DNA of 64,000 bases, from NCBI GenBank assembly GCA_035627835.1, contig DASPKX010000005.1, positions 45,202-109,201 on the forward strand, read 5' to 3'. This DNA is from DASPKX01 sp035627835 (GTDB lineage: Bacteria; Verrucomicrobiota; Verrucomicrobiia; Limisphaerales; SXQI01). Positions 1-9,500 of the stretch are shown here, one piece after another. Position 1 is the stretch's first letter. Every line of letters starts with the position of its first letter. The notes under the pieces are model-generated. The model did no database searches and was not told the origin of the DNA. It saw only the letters and a program-made list of their open reading frames with translations. The position numbers and the translations under genes were made by a program.

Positions 1-1185
1 GATCAACACGCCACCGTCTTTGTGACCAACCCAGGTTGCGATCGTCATAAAATCAATGCCGGCCATGACGCACTGGCTGATGAAGTAGTGACGGAACAGA
101 TGGAACGCTTCCTGGTTCTTCAGATCGAGATCCTCCGTCAGGCCAACAGCTTTTCTGTTCTCCTCCACCTTCAGCCTCTCCAGAAGGCCCTCGAACGCTT
201 TGCGCATACTTCCACACGGCTTCTTCTCCGCCGCGGCCGTCTCGCCTTCAGGTTTCTTCGCTGAGCGCTCGTTCGGGAAAAGCCAGCCCTTCGCGTCTGG
301 CCGTTGCATTCCCTTCAGGACCGTCTCAAGCCTGGGATTGAAGTCCACGTAGCGCACCTCGCGGTTTTTGTTCTCCCGGAACTGACCGATGGCAAGACGC
401 CGGCGCTCCCACTCAACATCCTCCCATCGCAGGGCCATAGCCTCAGACACCCGCATCCCGGTGGAAGCCAGCAACAAGATCAGGTTGGAAAGGGCCTTGC
501 CGCTGAACTTGCAGAACTTGAGAGCTGCAGCAGCCATCGCTTCAACCTCCTCTGTGGTGAGAAGCTGTTTGCGCTTGGCCTTGTATTTCGCTGGCTTTGT
601 CCCATCTGTCGGATCCTGAGCAATGAGCCTGAGCCCCACCTTCGCGTACTGGAACACGTTGCGGATGGCGCTCCTATCGGCGTTGACCGTTCTCGCGCCT
701 ACACCGGCCTTAAGCCGCGCAGCCCGGAACTCGTTAAGATGTCCGACGTGTATCGCATCGAGGGGATACTTGCCGTAGACCTGCTTCCATTGGTTCAGCG
801 AGGAAGTCTCCGTTTTCAGCGTCTTTTCGCTTTTGAGGGATTTGTGATCTGCCAGGTAGCGCTCGATGAACTCACCGAGTGGTGGCGCCTTCGGAAAAAC
901 GATCAGTTCGCCCTTGTCGCGCTCCTGAATCTTACCGTGCATTTCGGTGACCGCGGCTGCGACAGAATCCGCCTTTAACTTCACGCGCTTAACCTTCGCC
1001 GCCCCGCTGGGGAGCTTCACGGTCATCTGCGCGTAGAATGTGCCATTCCTCTGCCACAACCCTCGAATCGGCTGCTTGCGGCCATCAAGAACCTTATTGA
1101 AGGCGTATTTATCTGGTTTCGCGTCAGAAACGACGCCCTTACGTGGGGGTGCAGAACCGAGTGGCACTGTAACGATGCGGCTCAT
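1..1185 (-). CDS. Tyrosine recombinase (phage-type integrase), 3' end beyond the left edge
   Basis: The minus-strand frame is open for 395 codons from ATG at 1185 to base 1 and gives a site-specific tyrosine recombinase, which cuts and rejoins att sites through a covalent 3'-phosphotyrosine. Residues about 100-195 look like the core-binding SAM-like domain, and residues 205-395 the catalytic domain. Visible catalytic positions are Arg245 in TGMRVSEAMALRWED, the HxxR box His362-Arg365 in FHLFRHYF, and His388 in WVGHKD. The Tyr nucleophile normally follows within about 10-20 residues and lies outside the window. The gene starts about 90 bp from a tRNA-Val fragment and reads away from it, as expected for an integrase at the end of an integrated element. 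The element itself would extend to the left. Family assignment is firm; the element type is unknown. Confidence 0.93.
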   Translation of the reverse strand, partial: MSRIVTVPLGSAPPRKGVVSDAKPDKYAFNKVLDGRKQPIRGLWQRNGTFYAQMTVKLPSGAAKVKRVKLKADSVAAAVTEMHGKIQERDKGELIVFPKAPPLGEFIERYLADHKSLKSEKTLKTETSSLNQWKQVYGKYPLDAIHVGHLNEFRAARLKAGVGARTVNADRSAIRNVFQYAKVGLRLIAQDPTDGTKPAKYKAKRKQLLTTEEVEAMAAAALKFCKFSGKALSNLILLLASTGMRVSEAMALRWEDVEWERRRLAIGQFRENKNREVRYVDFNPRLETVLKGMQRPDAKGWLFPNERSAKKPEGETAAAEKKPCGSMRKAFEGLLERLKVEENRKAVGLTEDLDLKNQEAFHLFRHYFISQCVMAGIDFMTIATWVGHKDGGVLI

Positions 1186-1277
1186 TGTCGACCGTTGTAA
1201 TCTATACCAGAATCTAGCACAAGACGTTTAGTGGCCATTCCTTTAACGTCGTTTTATTGGTAGTTTTCGACTGGGAC

Positions 1278-1328
1278 GTCTGTCTTACACACAGTTGGTC
1301 GGGGGTTCGAGTCCCTCATCGCCCACCA
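1278..1328 (+). other. tRNA-Val(TAC) 3' fragment, probable attachment site of the element
   Basis: These bases form the 3' two-thirds of a tRNA-Val: an anticodon arm with loop CTTACAC and anticodon TAC at 1286-1288, a variable region, a T arm with GTTCGAGTC, the acceptor 3' strand ATCGCCC at 1318-1324, discriminator A at 1325 and encoded CCA at 1326-1328. The matching 5' acceptor strand GGGCGAT and a normal D arm are missing upstream, so it cannot fold as a whole tRNA. A truncated tRNA beside a tyrosine integrase gene is the classical product of integration into the 3' end of a tRNA gene. The intact gene should lie at the other end of the element, left of this window. That part is inference; the fragment itself is plain in the sequence. 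Confidence 0.85.
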
Positions 1329-1971
1329 TCTTTTCTCAAAGTCTTTTTTTCCAAACAACCACTTGGTGATCCAACATTGCTGTTGTACACAGAAAAGGCG
1401 GTTCGCTGGAACGAACCGCCTGGAGTCTGTCAGCGGGACTCGCCCGCTGACCCGCGCTCGGGGGGAAAACCACCGGGAAAACCATAAACCCGGAAAACCC
1501 CCGCCGCTAAGGTAACTTAGTCCCGTCCCGAAGAACCTCCAGTCAGGGCGACGCCTGAATGCAAGGTTAGCCATATTCCCGAAAAGCGTTGCAAATTAGT
1601 CCAGCTTTTCCGTTTGTCACGTCCCCGATCCATATTTATTTGCGGAATATTTTTGAACGTCTTCTCAGGGGATCGCGTCGAGATGCCGGCGACGCAAGCC
1701 CGCTCAGCGATTTTGCTCCTGAGTTACATGCGGGTCCACAGCGCCGCCTCGACCGCTTGGCGCTGAATAACTTCTGTCTTTGCCCCCGCTGATTCGATCT
1801 GCGCGCTCAATCTTTTCCTGTGGGGTAAGTTCCTTCTGCTCGTTCTGGTTAGGCTGTTCTTTCTTCTCGTTCATAAACAAAGTCTCCTCTCTGCAAGCTC
1901 AGCCACTTCCACGCTTTGCTCAACCCGGGTTTGCTCTTTTTCACGAGGATGGGCAGCATGGTTTCATCCCT
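1329..1971. other. Intergenic region with two adjacent perfect hairpins
   Basis: No convincing gene is present in about 640 bp. Two strong inverted repeats stand side by side. The first has a 9-bp stem (GGCGGTTCG at 1397-1405 with CGAACCGCC at 1412-1420). The second has a 9-bp stem (GTCAGCGGG at 1429-1437 with CCCGCTGAC at 1443-1451) and a 5-base loop. Neither is followed by a T run on the plus strand, so they are not obvious terminators there. The remainder, up to the hydrolase start, shows nothing I can name. Being just outside the tRNA fragment, this is the chromosomal side of the integration junction. Confidence 0.5.
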
Positions 1972-3849
1972 ATGAAAGCATGGCTCGCCGTCGGTTTGTG
2001 TCTGTCCATTTGCGTCGGAAAGGCTGCGGATTACGCCCTGGAGGACGCAGCGTTGAGCGCGTATTTCGAAGGCCGCACTGCGGAACTGGAGAAACGTTGG
2101 GCGGGGAAGTTCAGCTCGCTTCAGGAGTGGGAAAAGGTCCGGCCGCGGCTCAAAGCTGAATTGATGGGAATGCTCGGCCTGGATCCCCTGCCCGCCCGAA
2201 CGGAGTTGCAAACGAAGGTCACTGGGCGCGTGGAGCGGCCGGATTACACAGTCGAAAACCTGCACTTCCAATCGATGCCGGGACTTTACGTCACCGGAAA
2301 CTTCTATCTGCCAAATAAGCGCGAGGGAAAAGTACCGGCAATACTCTACGTCTGCGGGCACTCGTTTATGATGACCAATGGCATCAGCCTCGGAAATAAG
2401 ACGGGGTACGAGCATCACGGGGCTTGGTTTGCGCGCAACGGATACGCTTGCCTGGTGATCGACACGGTGCAACTCGGCGAAATTCCCGGCATTCACCATG
2501 GCACTTATCGCGAAGGAATGTGGTGGTGGAACGCGCGGGGTTACACGCCAGCGGGGGTTGAGGCCTGGAACAGCATGCGGGCAATCGATTACCTGCAAAC
2601 GCGCCGCGAAGTGGATGGAGAGCGCATCGGGATGACAGGCCGCAGCGGCGGCGGAGCATACACTTGGTATACGGCGGCGATTGATGAGCGGGTGAAGGTG
2701 GCCGCGCCGATCGCAGGCATCACGGATATGCGCAACCATGTTGTCGATGGCGTGGTGGAAGGTCATTGCGACTGCATGTACAACGTCAACACGCGGCAGT
2801 GGGACTTCTGGCTGCTAGCTGCCTTGATGGCGCCGCGCCCGCTGCTGATTGGGAACACCGACAAAGACACGATCTTTCCTTTGGATGGCGTGGTGCGGGT
2901 GCATGCGGAAGCGGCGCGCATCTACAAGCATTACGGCAAAGCGAATCAGCTCGGGCTCCTGATCACCGAGGGGCCGCACAAGGACACCCAGGATCTGCAG
3001 CTGCCGGTGTTCCGCTGGTTCAATCGCTTTCTCAAAAGCTCGGACCCGGTCATTGCCATGGCTGCGACGCCTGAGCATCCGCCGATGGAATTGAAGGTGT
3101 TTGCGGCGCTGCCGAGTGATTCCATCAACGGCAAGGTTCATGAGAGCTTTGTTCCGATCTCGAGAGCGCCGGTGAATTCGCCCGATGATTTGCGCGACTT
3201 TTTGCAGCGGGACGTCTTCGCGGCCTGGCCGAAAGAGCTTTCGCCAAAGGTCACTTGGGATGGGAAGCGTGAGCAGGGAAAACTCCTGATCAAAGTGGAA
3301 CCAGGGCTGCAGGTGCGCGGCGGGTTTCTGCCAGCAAAGGAACCAAACAAGCAGATCGTGGTCCGCGTGGAGGAGAAGGAAAGTGCGGAAGCCGCTCCAG
3401 GTGTTCTGAGTGTGGCGGTCCGATTGGCTGGGGAGAATGTTCCAGACCCCTCCAAGCGAAACGAGGTTCAGATCCGCCGCAGGTATATGCTGTTGGGAAC
3501 GACTGTGGACGCCATGCGCGTCTGGGACATCCGAGCGGCTGTGAAAGCGGCGCATGAGATCGGCGGGCTGTTCCAGCCCCAAGTGGTGCTGAGCGCAGAC
3601 GGCCCGCAAGCAGTGAACGCCCTCTACGCGGCGTTATTCGAGCCTTCGGTTCGGGAGCTGCGGTTGTCGAATTTACCCAGCTCGCATAAGAGCGGCCCGG
3701 ATTATTTGAATGTGCTGAAGCGAACGGACATCCCCAGAACGCTGGCCCTCGTCTCGCGTGAGAAGAAAGTGGTCGTGAAAGGCGCGGAGGCTGAACTCAA
3801 AGCCCAGGCGATGCAGCTCGGTAGAAAGGAGAACCTTGTTTTCGAGTAG
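1972..3849 (+). CDS. Secreted alpha/beta hydrolase, acetyl xylan esterase-like
   Basis: A 625-residue protein with a signal peptide (MKAWLAVGLCLSICVGKAA), so probably exported. I chose ATG 1972 because the longer frame starting at 1780 adds 64 residues with no export-signal logic. The body is a serine hydrolase: the nucleophile elbow is in GMTGRSGGGAYTW, a likely acid Asp is in GNTDKDTIFP, and a likely His is in GPHKDTQ. This order and the preceding GYACLVIDTVQLGE segment match the AXE1/Abhydrolase_7 type of acetyl xylan esterase-like proteins common in Verrucomicrobiota and Planctomycetes. The last 200 residues are a less recognisable C-terminal domain. The substrate, presumably an acetylated polysaccharide, is inferred. 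It ends 2 bp from the convergent rhomboid gene. Confidence 0.82.
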   Translation: MKAWLAVGLCLSICVGKAADYALEDAALSAYFEGRTAELEKRWAGKFSSLQEWEKVRPRLKAELMGMLGLDPLPARTELQTKVTGRVERPDYTVENLHFQSMPGLYVTGNFYLPNKREGKVPAILYVCGHSFMMTNGISLGNKTGYEHHGAWFARNGYACLVIDTVQLGEIPGIHHGTYREGMWWWNARGYTPAGVEAWNSMRAIDYLQTRREVDGERIGMTGRSGGGAYTWYTAAIDERVKVAAPIAGITDMRNHVVDGVVEGHCDCMYNVNTRQWDFWLLAALMAPRPLLIGNTDKDTIFPLDGVVRVHAEAARIYKHYGKANQLGLLITEGPHKDTQDLQLPVFRWFNRFLKSSDPVIAMAATPEHPPMELKVFAALPSDSINGKVHESFVPISRAPVNSPDDLRDFLQRDVFAAWPKELSPKVTWDGKREQGKLLIKVEPGLQVRGGFLPAKEPNKQIVVRVEEKESAEAAPGVLSVAVRLAGENVPDPSKRNEVQIRRRYMLLGTTVDAMRVWDIRAAVKAAHEIGGLFQPQVVLSADGPQAVNALYAALFEPSVRELRLSNLPSSHKSGPDYLNVLKRTDIPRTLALVSREKKVVVKGAEAELKAQAMQLGRKENLVFE

Positions 3850-3851
3850 CC

Positions 3852-4463
3852 TCAACCATGGTGGAGCTTGGCCATCAGCCAACCCGCGAGCGCGCCACAG
3901 AGATGGCCTTCCCATGAAATAATCCCTTCCTGCGGCAGCGCTCCGTAAAAGATGCTGCCGTACAGCAGAGCCACAATGATGCCCACGAGCATCTGCCGCC
4001 ACTTGCGGATCCACCAGGCAGACGCAATCAGGTAAACGGCCAACCCATAAACGATCGAGCTGGCGCCAATGTGCAGCGCATATCGCCCGATGATCCATGT
4101 GCCCGCGCCACTGAGCAGCCAGATATAAGTGAGCGTCTCCACCGCTTTGTACCGCTTATCCCAAAACAGCAGGATCAATAGCACGAAAAGGGATGCTGAG
4201 TTGGCCACGAGATGCGCGGAGTTCGCGTGGACGAGCGGGCTGAATAGAATTCCGCGAAGGCCGATCCATGTGCGCGGCAGAATGCCAAGGTGCGCGAAGC
4301 TGAGGCTCAATCCTAGCTCGATGAACTTTACCAGGAAGAGTAGGAAGATAAGGCAGGCGCTGGTCTGCGCCGCTTCCCATCCGGTGCGTGTTGCTTTCCG
4401 AAGACTTTTCACCACTGCACGCGAGCAGACTATTTTTCCTTCAGCTCGATCGAGCCATCCCAA
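3852..4463 (-). CDS. Rhomboid-family intramembrane serine protease
   Basis: A 203-residue multipass membrane protein with the rhomboid signature: a Ser in HIGASSIVYG (Ser135) and a His in SWEGHLCGALAG (His187) form the catalytic dyad, and the upstream HANSAHLVANS matches the conserved His/Asn segment of TM2. Five to six hydrophobic segments are visible. Rhomboids cleave transmembrane helices of substrate proteins within the inner membrane. The ATG at 4463 overlaps the upstream cyclase gene by 34 bp; a GTG near 4415 would remove most of that overlap, so the start is uncertain. It is the third and last gene of the run FecR-barrel protein, cyclase, rhomboid. Whether it processes anything made by that operon is not shown. 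Confidence 0.88.
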   Translation of the reverse strand: MGWLDRAEGKIVCSRAVVKSLRKATRTGWEAAQTSACLIFLLFLVKFIELGLSLSFAHLGILPRTWIGLRGILFSPLVHANSAHLVANSASLFVLLILLFWDKRYKAVETLTYIWLLSGAGTWIIGRYALHIGASSIVYGLAVYLIASAWWIRKWRQMLVGIIVALLYGSIFYGALPQEGIISWEGHLCGALAGWLMAKLHHG

Positions 4464-6508
4464 TCTGCGGGCAACACTTCACTTCGACTTTCCTCAATCT
4501 GCTTGAGGTAGAACTTGGAAGGGCCATCACCCGGCTTGATCTCCAAGACACAACTGAACGCAGCGACAGCTTCATCCCACGAGCGCTTTTTGAAAGCCGC
4601 CAAACCTTTTTCGAAGTGCTCCCGATACGCGCGACTCTCCCCCGCTTTATCGATCGGATCGATCAGCTCAAAGACCTCGACGGCTTTCTTGAAGCCTTTC
4701 AGTTGAAACTTGCCCAGGAAGCGTGTCGTGAACAGTTGTTCCACGGGGCGGATGACATCTCCGGTCCCAAGAATCGAAGTGCCAAGGTATTTGTTCAATC
4801 CCTCCATGCGCGAGGAGAGATTCACGTTCTCGCCGAAAGCGGTGAAATCGACGCGGGCGCGGCTGCCGAAGTTCCCGACACTCGCCTCGCCGCAATGGAG
4901 GCCGATGCGCGTGCGGACCTCCAAGCCAGGCTTCTGCACGCCGAAGTCGCTTACTTGATCGCGCAGGAGAATCGCCCCGCGGCAGGCGCGCTCACGATGA
5001 TCCTCCTGCGGGTCTGGGGCATTCCAAATCGCGAAGATCGCGTCGCCGATGAACTTAACCACCGTGCCTTCGGTTTTGTAGATGCAATGCGTGACCGCCG
5101 ACTCGAAGTAGTTGTTCATCAACCGCGCCAGATCGTCTGGGTCCATCCCTTCGGACATCGTGGTGAAATTCGCGATGTCGCTGAACAGGATGCTGATCGT
5201 TTGCTTCACGGCGCCCGGTTGAAGCATGGAAGCATCACCCGTGCGGGCAATGCGCTTGGCTTGAGACGGCGACAAATACATGGCGATCGATTGCGTGAGC
5301 AGGCGGTTCTGAAGCAACGAGCGCCACGAGTTAAACACAACCGACCACGCTATGGTGCCGATGAGTTGAATGCCGCAAATTGTCCAGGCAAACCAATAGC
5401 CCGTCTCCGTCATCATGAGTTGCCCGAGAAGCACGAGACAGCCCGCAGCAACAAGCCCAACGATGGTTGCGAATAACGGGCGCAAAGCAGCCAGGCCCGC
5501 CCCAACAGCGGCGCCAAGGGCAAGGATCAGTGGGATCTCCTGCGTTTTTGGCATGCGTTGAATCATGTCGTTGCGTACCAGGTTCAAGAACATCGTCGCC
5601 TGCACTTCGACCCCAGGCATGAACAACCCCCCGTTTTGGCCTTGAGCCGAAAGCGTTGAATGCGGCGAGGGGTATTCGTCCTTCCGTTCACCTGCGGTCT
5701 TGGTGAGCGTGCGTGAGCCTACGTACACAACTTTGTTGCGGAAGAACCCTGGCTTCAGCTCATCAGCGGCGAGTGCGCGCCAATAGCTCACGTTTGGAAT
5801 CCAGCCCGGCGGCCCGTAGTAATTCAGCCAGTTACGGCGCTCGAAGAATTCAGGATCTTTCGTGATCGAAGCGTCCATCGCCACCGCTGCGGCCCAGCTT
5901 AAAGGTTGGAAAAGGTCGTTTGTTTCGACGATAGGATGACGCCGCACAACTAGGTCAACCTCTGGCTTGAGGCTCACTTTTCCGAGACCGCTTACCTCCT
6001 CCAAGTACGCGTCCGGGGGCACATCCATGGAACGGGCTTTTGCGCCGCTCCGGCCAGCAGCGAACGGAGTCTCATCAACCCCAAGCACGACGTTGCCAAA
6101 CTCTTTGATCGCGGCGACGAACTGCTCGTCGGATTTTGGATTGGGCGAATCGCCGGTGAAGACAACGTCAAACACCGCCGCGCTGGCGCCATCGGCTTTG
6201 AGCCGCTGCAAGAGCTGCCCGTGAACGGCCCGGTCCCACACGCCGGTCAGCGGCTGCTTCAAGACGTCTGCGGATTCTTCATCAATGTAAACAATGACGA
6301 CTTCGGAGACGGGAATGTCGCTCTTGAAAGTGTTCCGCAGGATCAAAGGAATATCGTAACTGCGGAAAACGACCTCTTGGACAAGCTTGTGGACGAGCGT
6401 GCCGCCGCCTTCGCTGAACATCAGGAAGAAGCCGCCAATGACAATTCCGAGCAGCGCGCCGATGGCGGAGCCAAGGGCGTTGCGAAGGAATTTCTTGATC
6501 AGGTGCAA
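4430..6508 (-). CDS. CHASE2-domain adenylate/guanylate cyclase
   Basis: A 692-residue class III nucleotide cyclase. After an N-terminal TM segment comes a periplasmic CHASE2 sensor (about residues 45-325; FMPGVEVQATMFLNLV is typical), then three TM helices (about 330-400) and a cytoplasmic cyclase domain (about 430-600). Metal-binding Asp residues sit in ILFSDIANFT and VKFIGDAIFA, with the Asn/Arg segment in FGENVNLSSRMEGL. A short TPR-like tail follows. The start is TTG 6508, favoured because an AGGTGG ribosome-binding site lies about 9 bases upstream and no ATG is available. It is 24 bp after the FecR-barrel gene and in the same frame. It should turn an envelope signal into cAMP or cGMP; a stand-alone cyclic-nucleotide-binding protein is encoded at 40122-40625. 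Confidence 0.92.
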   Translation of the reverse strand: MHLIKKFLRNALGSAIGALLGIVIGGFFLMFSEGGGTLVHKLVQEVVFRSYDIPLILRNTFKSDIPVSEVVIVYIDEESADVLKQPLTGVWDRAVHGQLLQRLKADGASAAVFDVVFTGDSPNPKSDEQFVAAIKEFGNVVLGVDETPFAAGRSGAKARSMDVPPDAYLEEVSGLGKVSLKPEVDLVVRRHPIVETNDLFQPLSWAAAVAMDASITKDPEFFERRNWLNYYGPPGWIPNVSYWRALAADELKPGFFRNKVVYVGSRTLTKTAGERKDEYPSPHSTLSAQGQNGGLFMPGVEVQATMFLNLVRNDMIQRMPKTQEIPLILALGAAVGAGLAALRPLFATIVGLVAAGCLVLLGQLMMTETGYWFAWTICGIQLIGTIAWSVVFNSWRSLLQNRLLTQSIAMYLSPSQAKRIARTGDASMLQPGAVKQTISILFSDIANFTTMSEGMDPDDLARLMNNYFESAVTHCIYKTEGTVVKFIGDAIFAIWNAPDPQEDHRERACRGAILLRDQVSDFGVQKPGLEVRTRIGLHCGEASVGNFGSRARVDFTAFGENVNLSSRMEGLNKYLGTSILGTGDVIRPVEQLFTTRFLGKFQLKGFKKAVEVFELIDPIDKAGESRAYREHFEKGLAAFKKRSWDEAVAAFSCVLEIKPGDGPSKFYLKQIEESRSEVLPADWDGSIELKEK

Positions 6509-6532
6509 AGCGACTTTGCCACCTGTACGCGA

Positions 6533-9500
6533 TTAAAAGTTGAGTTTCAAGCTCGCGTAAGCAGTCCGCTCGCGGGGCATTTCGTAATAGAAAGTGAGCG
6601 GCTCAAGCTGGTAATCCTGATCGGCGATGTTCAGCAGCCCGACACGCGCCTCCACGCGGCGGCGCGGGGAGCGCCAGCCCGCCCAGACGTTATGCTGCCA
6701 GAATTCGTCACCGGGACGGTTCGCGAACCCGCGGTTGCTTTGCAGATTCCAATTCGAGTCCCACGAGGCAAAGAAGCCGCACCGATGATTGTAAATCGCG
6801 TATAGGTTCACCTGGTGCAGCGTGGAATGTGGATTCGTCTCAATGGCTGTGAACCCGGGATTCTGCGGATAAGCGCGCTCCAGCTCAGTGTCACGGAGCC
6901 AGTACCGCGAGCCGATTGACCATTCATCCCCGATGAGCTGATGAATCGTAGCGATAATCGAACGCTCTTCAGCCTCAGCTTGCTCCACTAATTCAAACGG
7001 CACGCCTGTCGGCGGCGGTGGCGCCAGGCGCAGTCGATAGATGCCGTAGGTGCGCTGGCCAGTCGAGGTGAGGCGCAACGCATCCAGGCCGACGTAGGTG
7101 CGGGTCGGGAATTGATGATCAATTCCAAGCCCCATGGTTTGGAAGCGTGTGCCCGGCGTGATGCCCATCACTGATTCGGGAATGATGCTGCGGTAGGCTT
7201 GGTTAAACCCGGCGATCTGCGCAGGTTCGAGCCGCAAGCTTTGGTCAAAGTAAAGGCCGCCCAGCGAATGCGCGTAGTAACCGCGCAGATGCGTGTCTTT
7301 GGTGAGGTCCCACAGGAATCCAGCTTTCGGCGAGAGTTGAGTGCGCTCCTCGGTGTCGGAGGTTAGCGGCGGGAGATCAACGTTCTCAGGATATTCCAGC
7401 TCATCGTAAGAAACGCCGCCGACAATCGAAAATGTGTCGGTCAGCTTGAAAGTGTCGTAGAGGTACAGTTGATAACGGCGGAGGTCCGACTCAACCGTTT
7501 GGCTGAACGCGGGAATGACAGCGCCTCCGGGATTGACCGTGGCTTCGGCTTCGGGCGAGGCCGTTTGGAACTTTCCACCAACAACGAGGTTGTTCCGGGC
7601 CGATTGCCAGATGTGCTGCGCTTCAGCCGTGTATCCTTCAAAGTCGCTGTTATATAACGACGAGTTGATCTGCTGAAGCCCGTAAGCTGCGCCCAACCCA
7701 GGGGGCTGCCGCAGATAGTTCACCCCATTCTCCTGGATCATCTCAAAGTCGTCTGTGAACCGGCCCACCAACGCAAGGGTGTGGCTGCCGGGCGACCATT
7801 CATGGTGATACCCAGCGAAGACGATCGGCTCGATTTGATCTTCGATCCGCATGAAGGTCCGCGCCGCCTGCGACTGGTCGTAGTATTGCGCGACGTCGCC
7901 GGCTTTCGTTTCCGAATAGATCACGTGGAAGTAGAGCGTGTCCTTCGGCGTGAGCTGCTGCTTGAACTTCGGCTGGAAGACCAGTTGCTCGAAGTCGTTG
8001 TTCGGGCGCTCGCCGGGGTCTGTTCGATACTCGAAATCGAGAGCGTAGGCCGCGTTACCAAAGGTGCCGTACTGTGAGCCGATCTGGTTCCAGGCTCCCC
8101 TGCTCCAATATTCCGTCAGCGAGCTAAAGCCCAGGCGATCGCGTTCAAACAACTTTCCATACTCCTGTTGAGATACGGTGCGGGAAAGCATTCCGCCGCC
8201 CACAGGCCCCAAAAGGTTCGCGAGCAACAGTTCCGAAAGCCACGCTGGCTCATAGCGAGCGTTCAAGCCTCGCGGGTCGAGCCGCTGCTCAAAACTGTTA
8301 GCCAAAAACAGATGCGCTGAATAATTCGCGTAATCACTCTGCACCGCGCGCCCTGCCTCCCAGACGCTGAACTCACTCATGCCGAGGTCGCGATAAATTG
8401 CCGCGAGATTCGCCGACCGGACTGCGCGATCCTGATCGAGCATCAAGCGCGAGCGGAAGACGCGGCGGTTGTCATTCAGCTCTTTCGATTTCTCCAGGTC
8501 TTCAACCGCGCGGTTGATGTTATTGTCTTCCTGGTAAAGGAGAGCTGAATAAAGGAACGCAGTTGGATCATTCGGATCGAGTCGCTTGGCCAGATCGAGT
8601 TCCTTCCGAGCGAGATTGTGAATGCCTTCGTTTGCCTGAGCCTTGCCGAGATAACTGCGAATGATCGCTCGGTTCGGCTCGAGTGTTGCCGCAGTCATGA
8701 GCGCCTGGCGGCCATCCTTCGCGCGGTTTTCTCGAATCAAAGTCAAACCTCGCCCGAGCCACGCGTTGCCAAGGGCGCCATCAATCGCGATAGCCTCATC
8801 AAAGTGCTCCTGGGCTTCGGAAATTTTGTTTTGCGCTGCCAAACCAAAACCTTTCAACGCATGCGCCTGCGCGTTGCGCGGCGTCAGCTCCAAAGCCTTG
8901 TTGAGAGCTTCCAGAGTCGCTTCGCGGCGACCAAAGCTGAACTCGAGTTCAGCCACGCGTTCCCAGGCAAATCCGAATGCCGGAGATTTTACGGCGGCCT
9001 GCCGCGCGGCTTCCAACGCTTTGGTCAGGTCAAACCTGGACTGCTGGTAATATGATTCGACCATCCATTCAGTCGCGAGCGTCGGGTTTGCGATGCCTTC
9101 CTTCGCCTGGCCTTTCACAATGGCGATCATCTGCTGCAAGGCGCGCGCGACGCGCTGCTGCTCGCCAGACCCATTTGCGGCCAGCGTCTTGAGCAATGTC
9201 TGGCTTTCTTCCACCTGGCCAACCGCGAGCATGAGCGTCGCATTGAGCAACCCGCCTCCGCCGCTATTCGGCGCGTTGTTTGTCGGGAACAGAGCAGCCG
9301 CGCGCACCAGATCACCGCTGCGATACGCGGAAAGCGAATCGTTGAATTGGTTCTGCGCGTCTGCGGGCAACCCGAGTTCCTCCACCGGAACAACGGCCGG
9401 GTAGAACAGCGCCCATTGAATGATGCTCATCGCATCAATGACCGCAGTTTTCCGCGGAGCCTGCCCTTGCTCAACAATCCCCTGCTCGCCTGAGCGAAGC

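Noticed and set aside
22..978. Plus-strand frames over the left edge
   Set aside because: They lie opposite the integrase, whose catalytic motifs are clear on the minus strand.
1254..1574. A 106-codon minus-strand frame ending in RDSNPRPTVCKTD-like residues
   Set aside because: It is the antisense of the tRNA-Val fragment; this false protein is often seen opposite tRNA genes.
1780..1971. Longer N-terminus of the secreted hydrolase
   Set aside because: It would bury the signal peptide 64 residues inside; ATG 1972 fits export.
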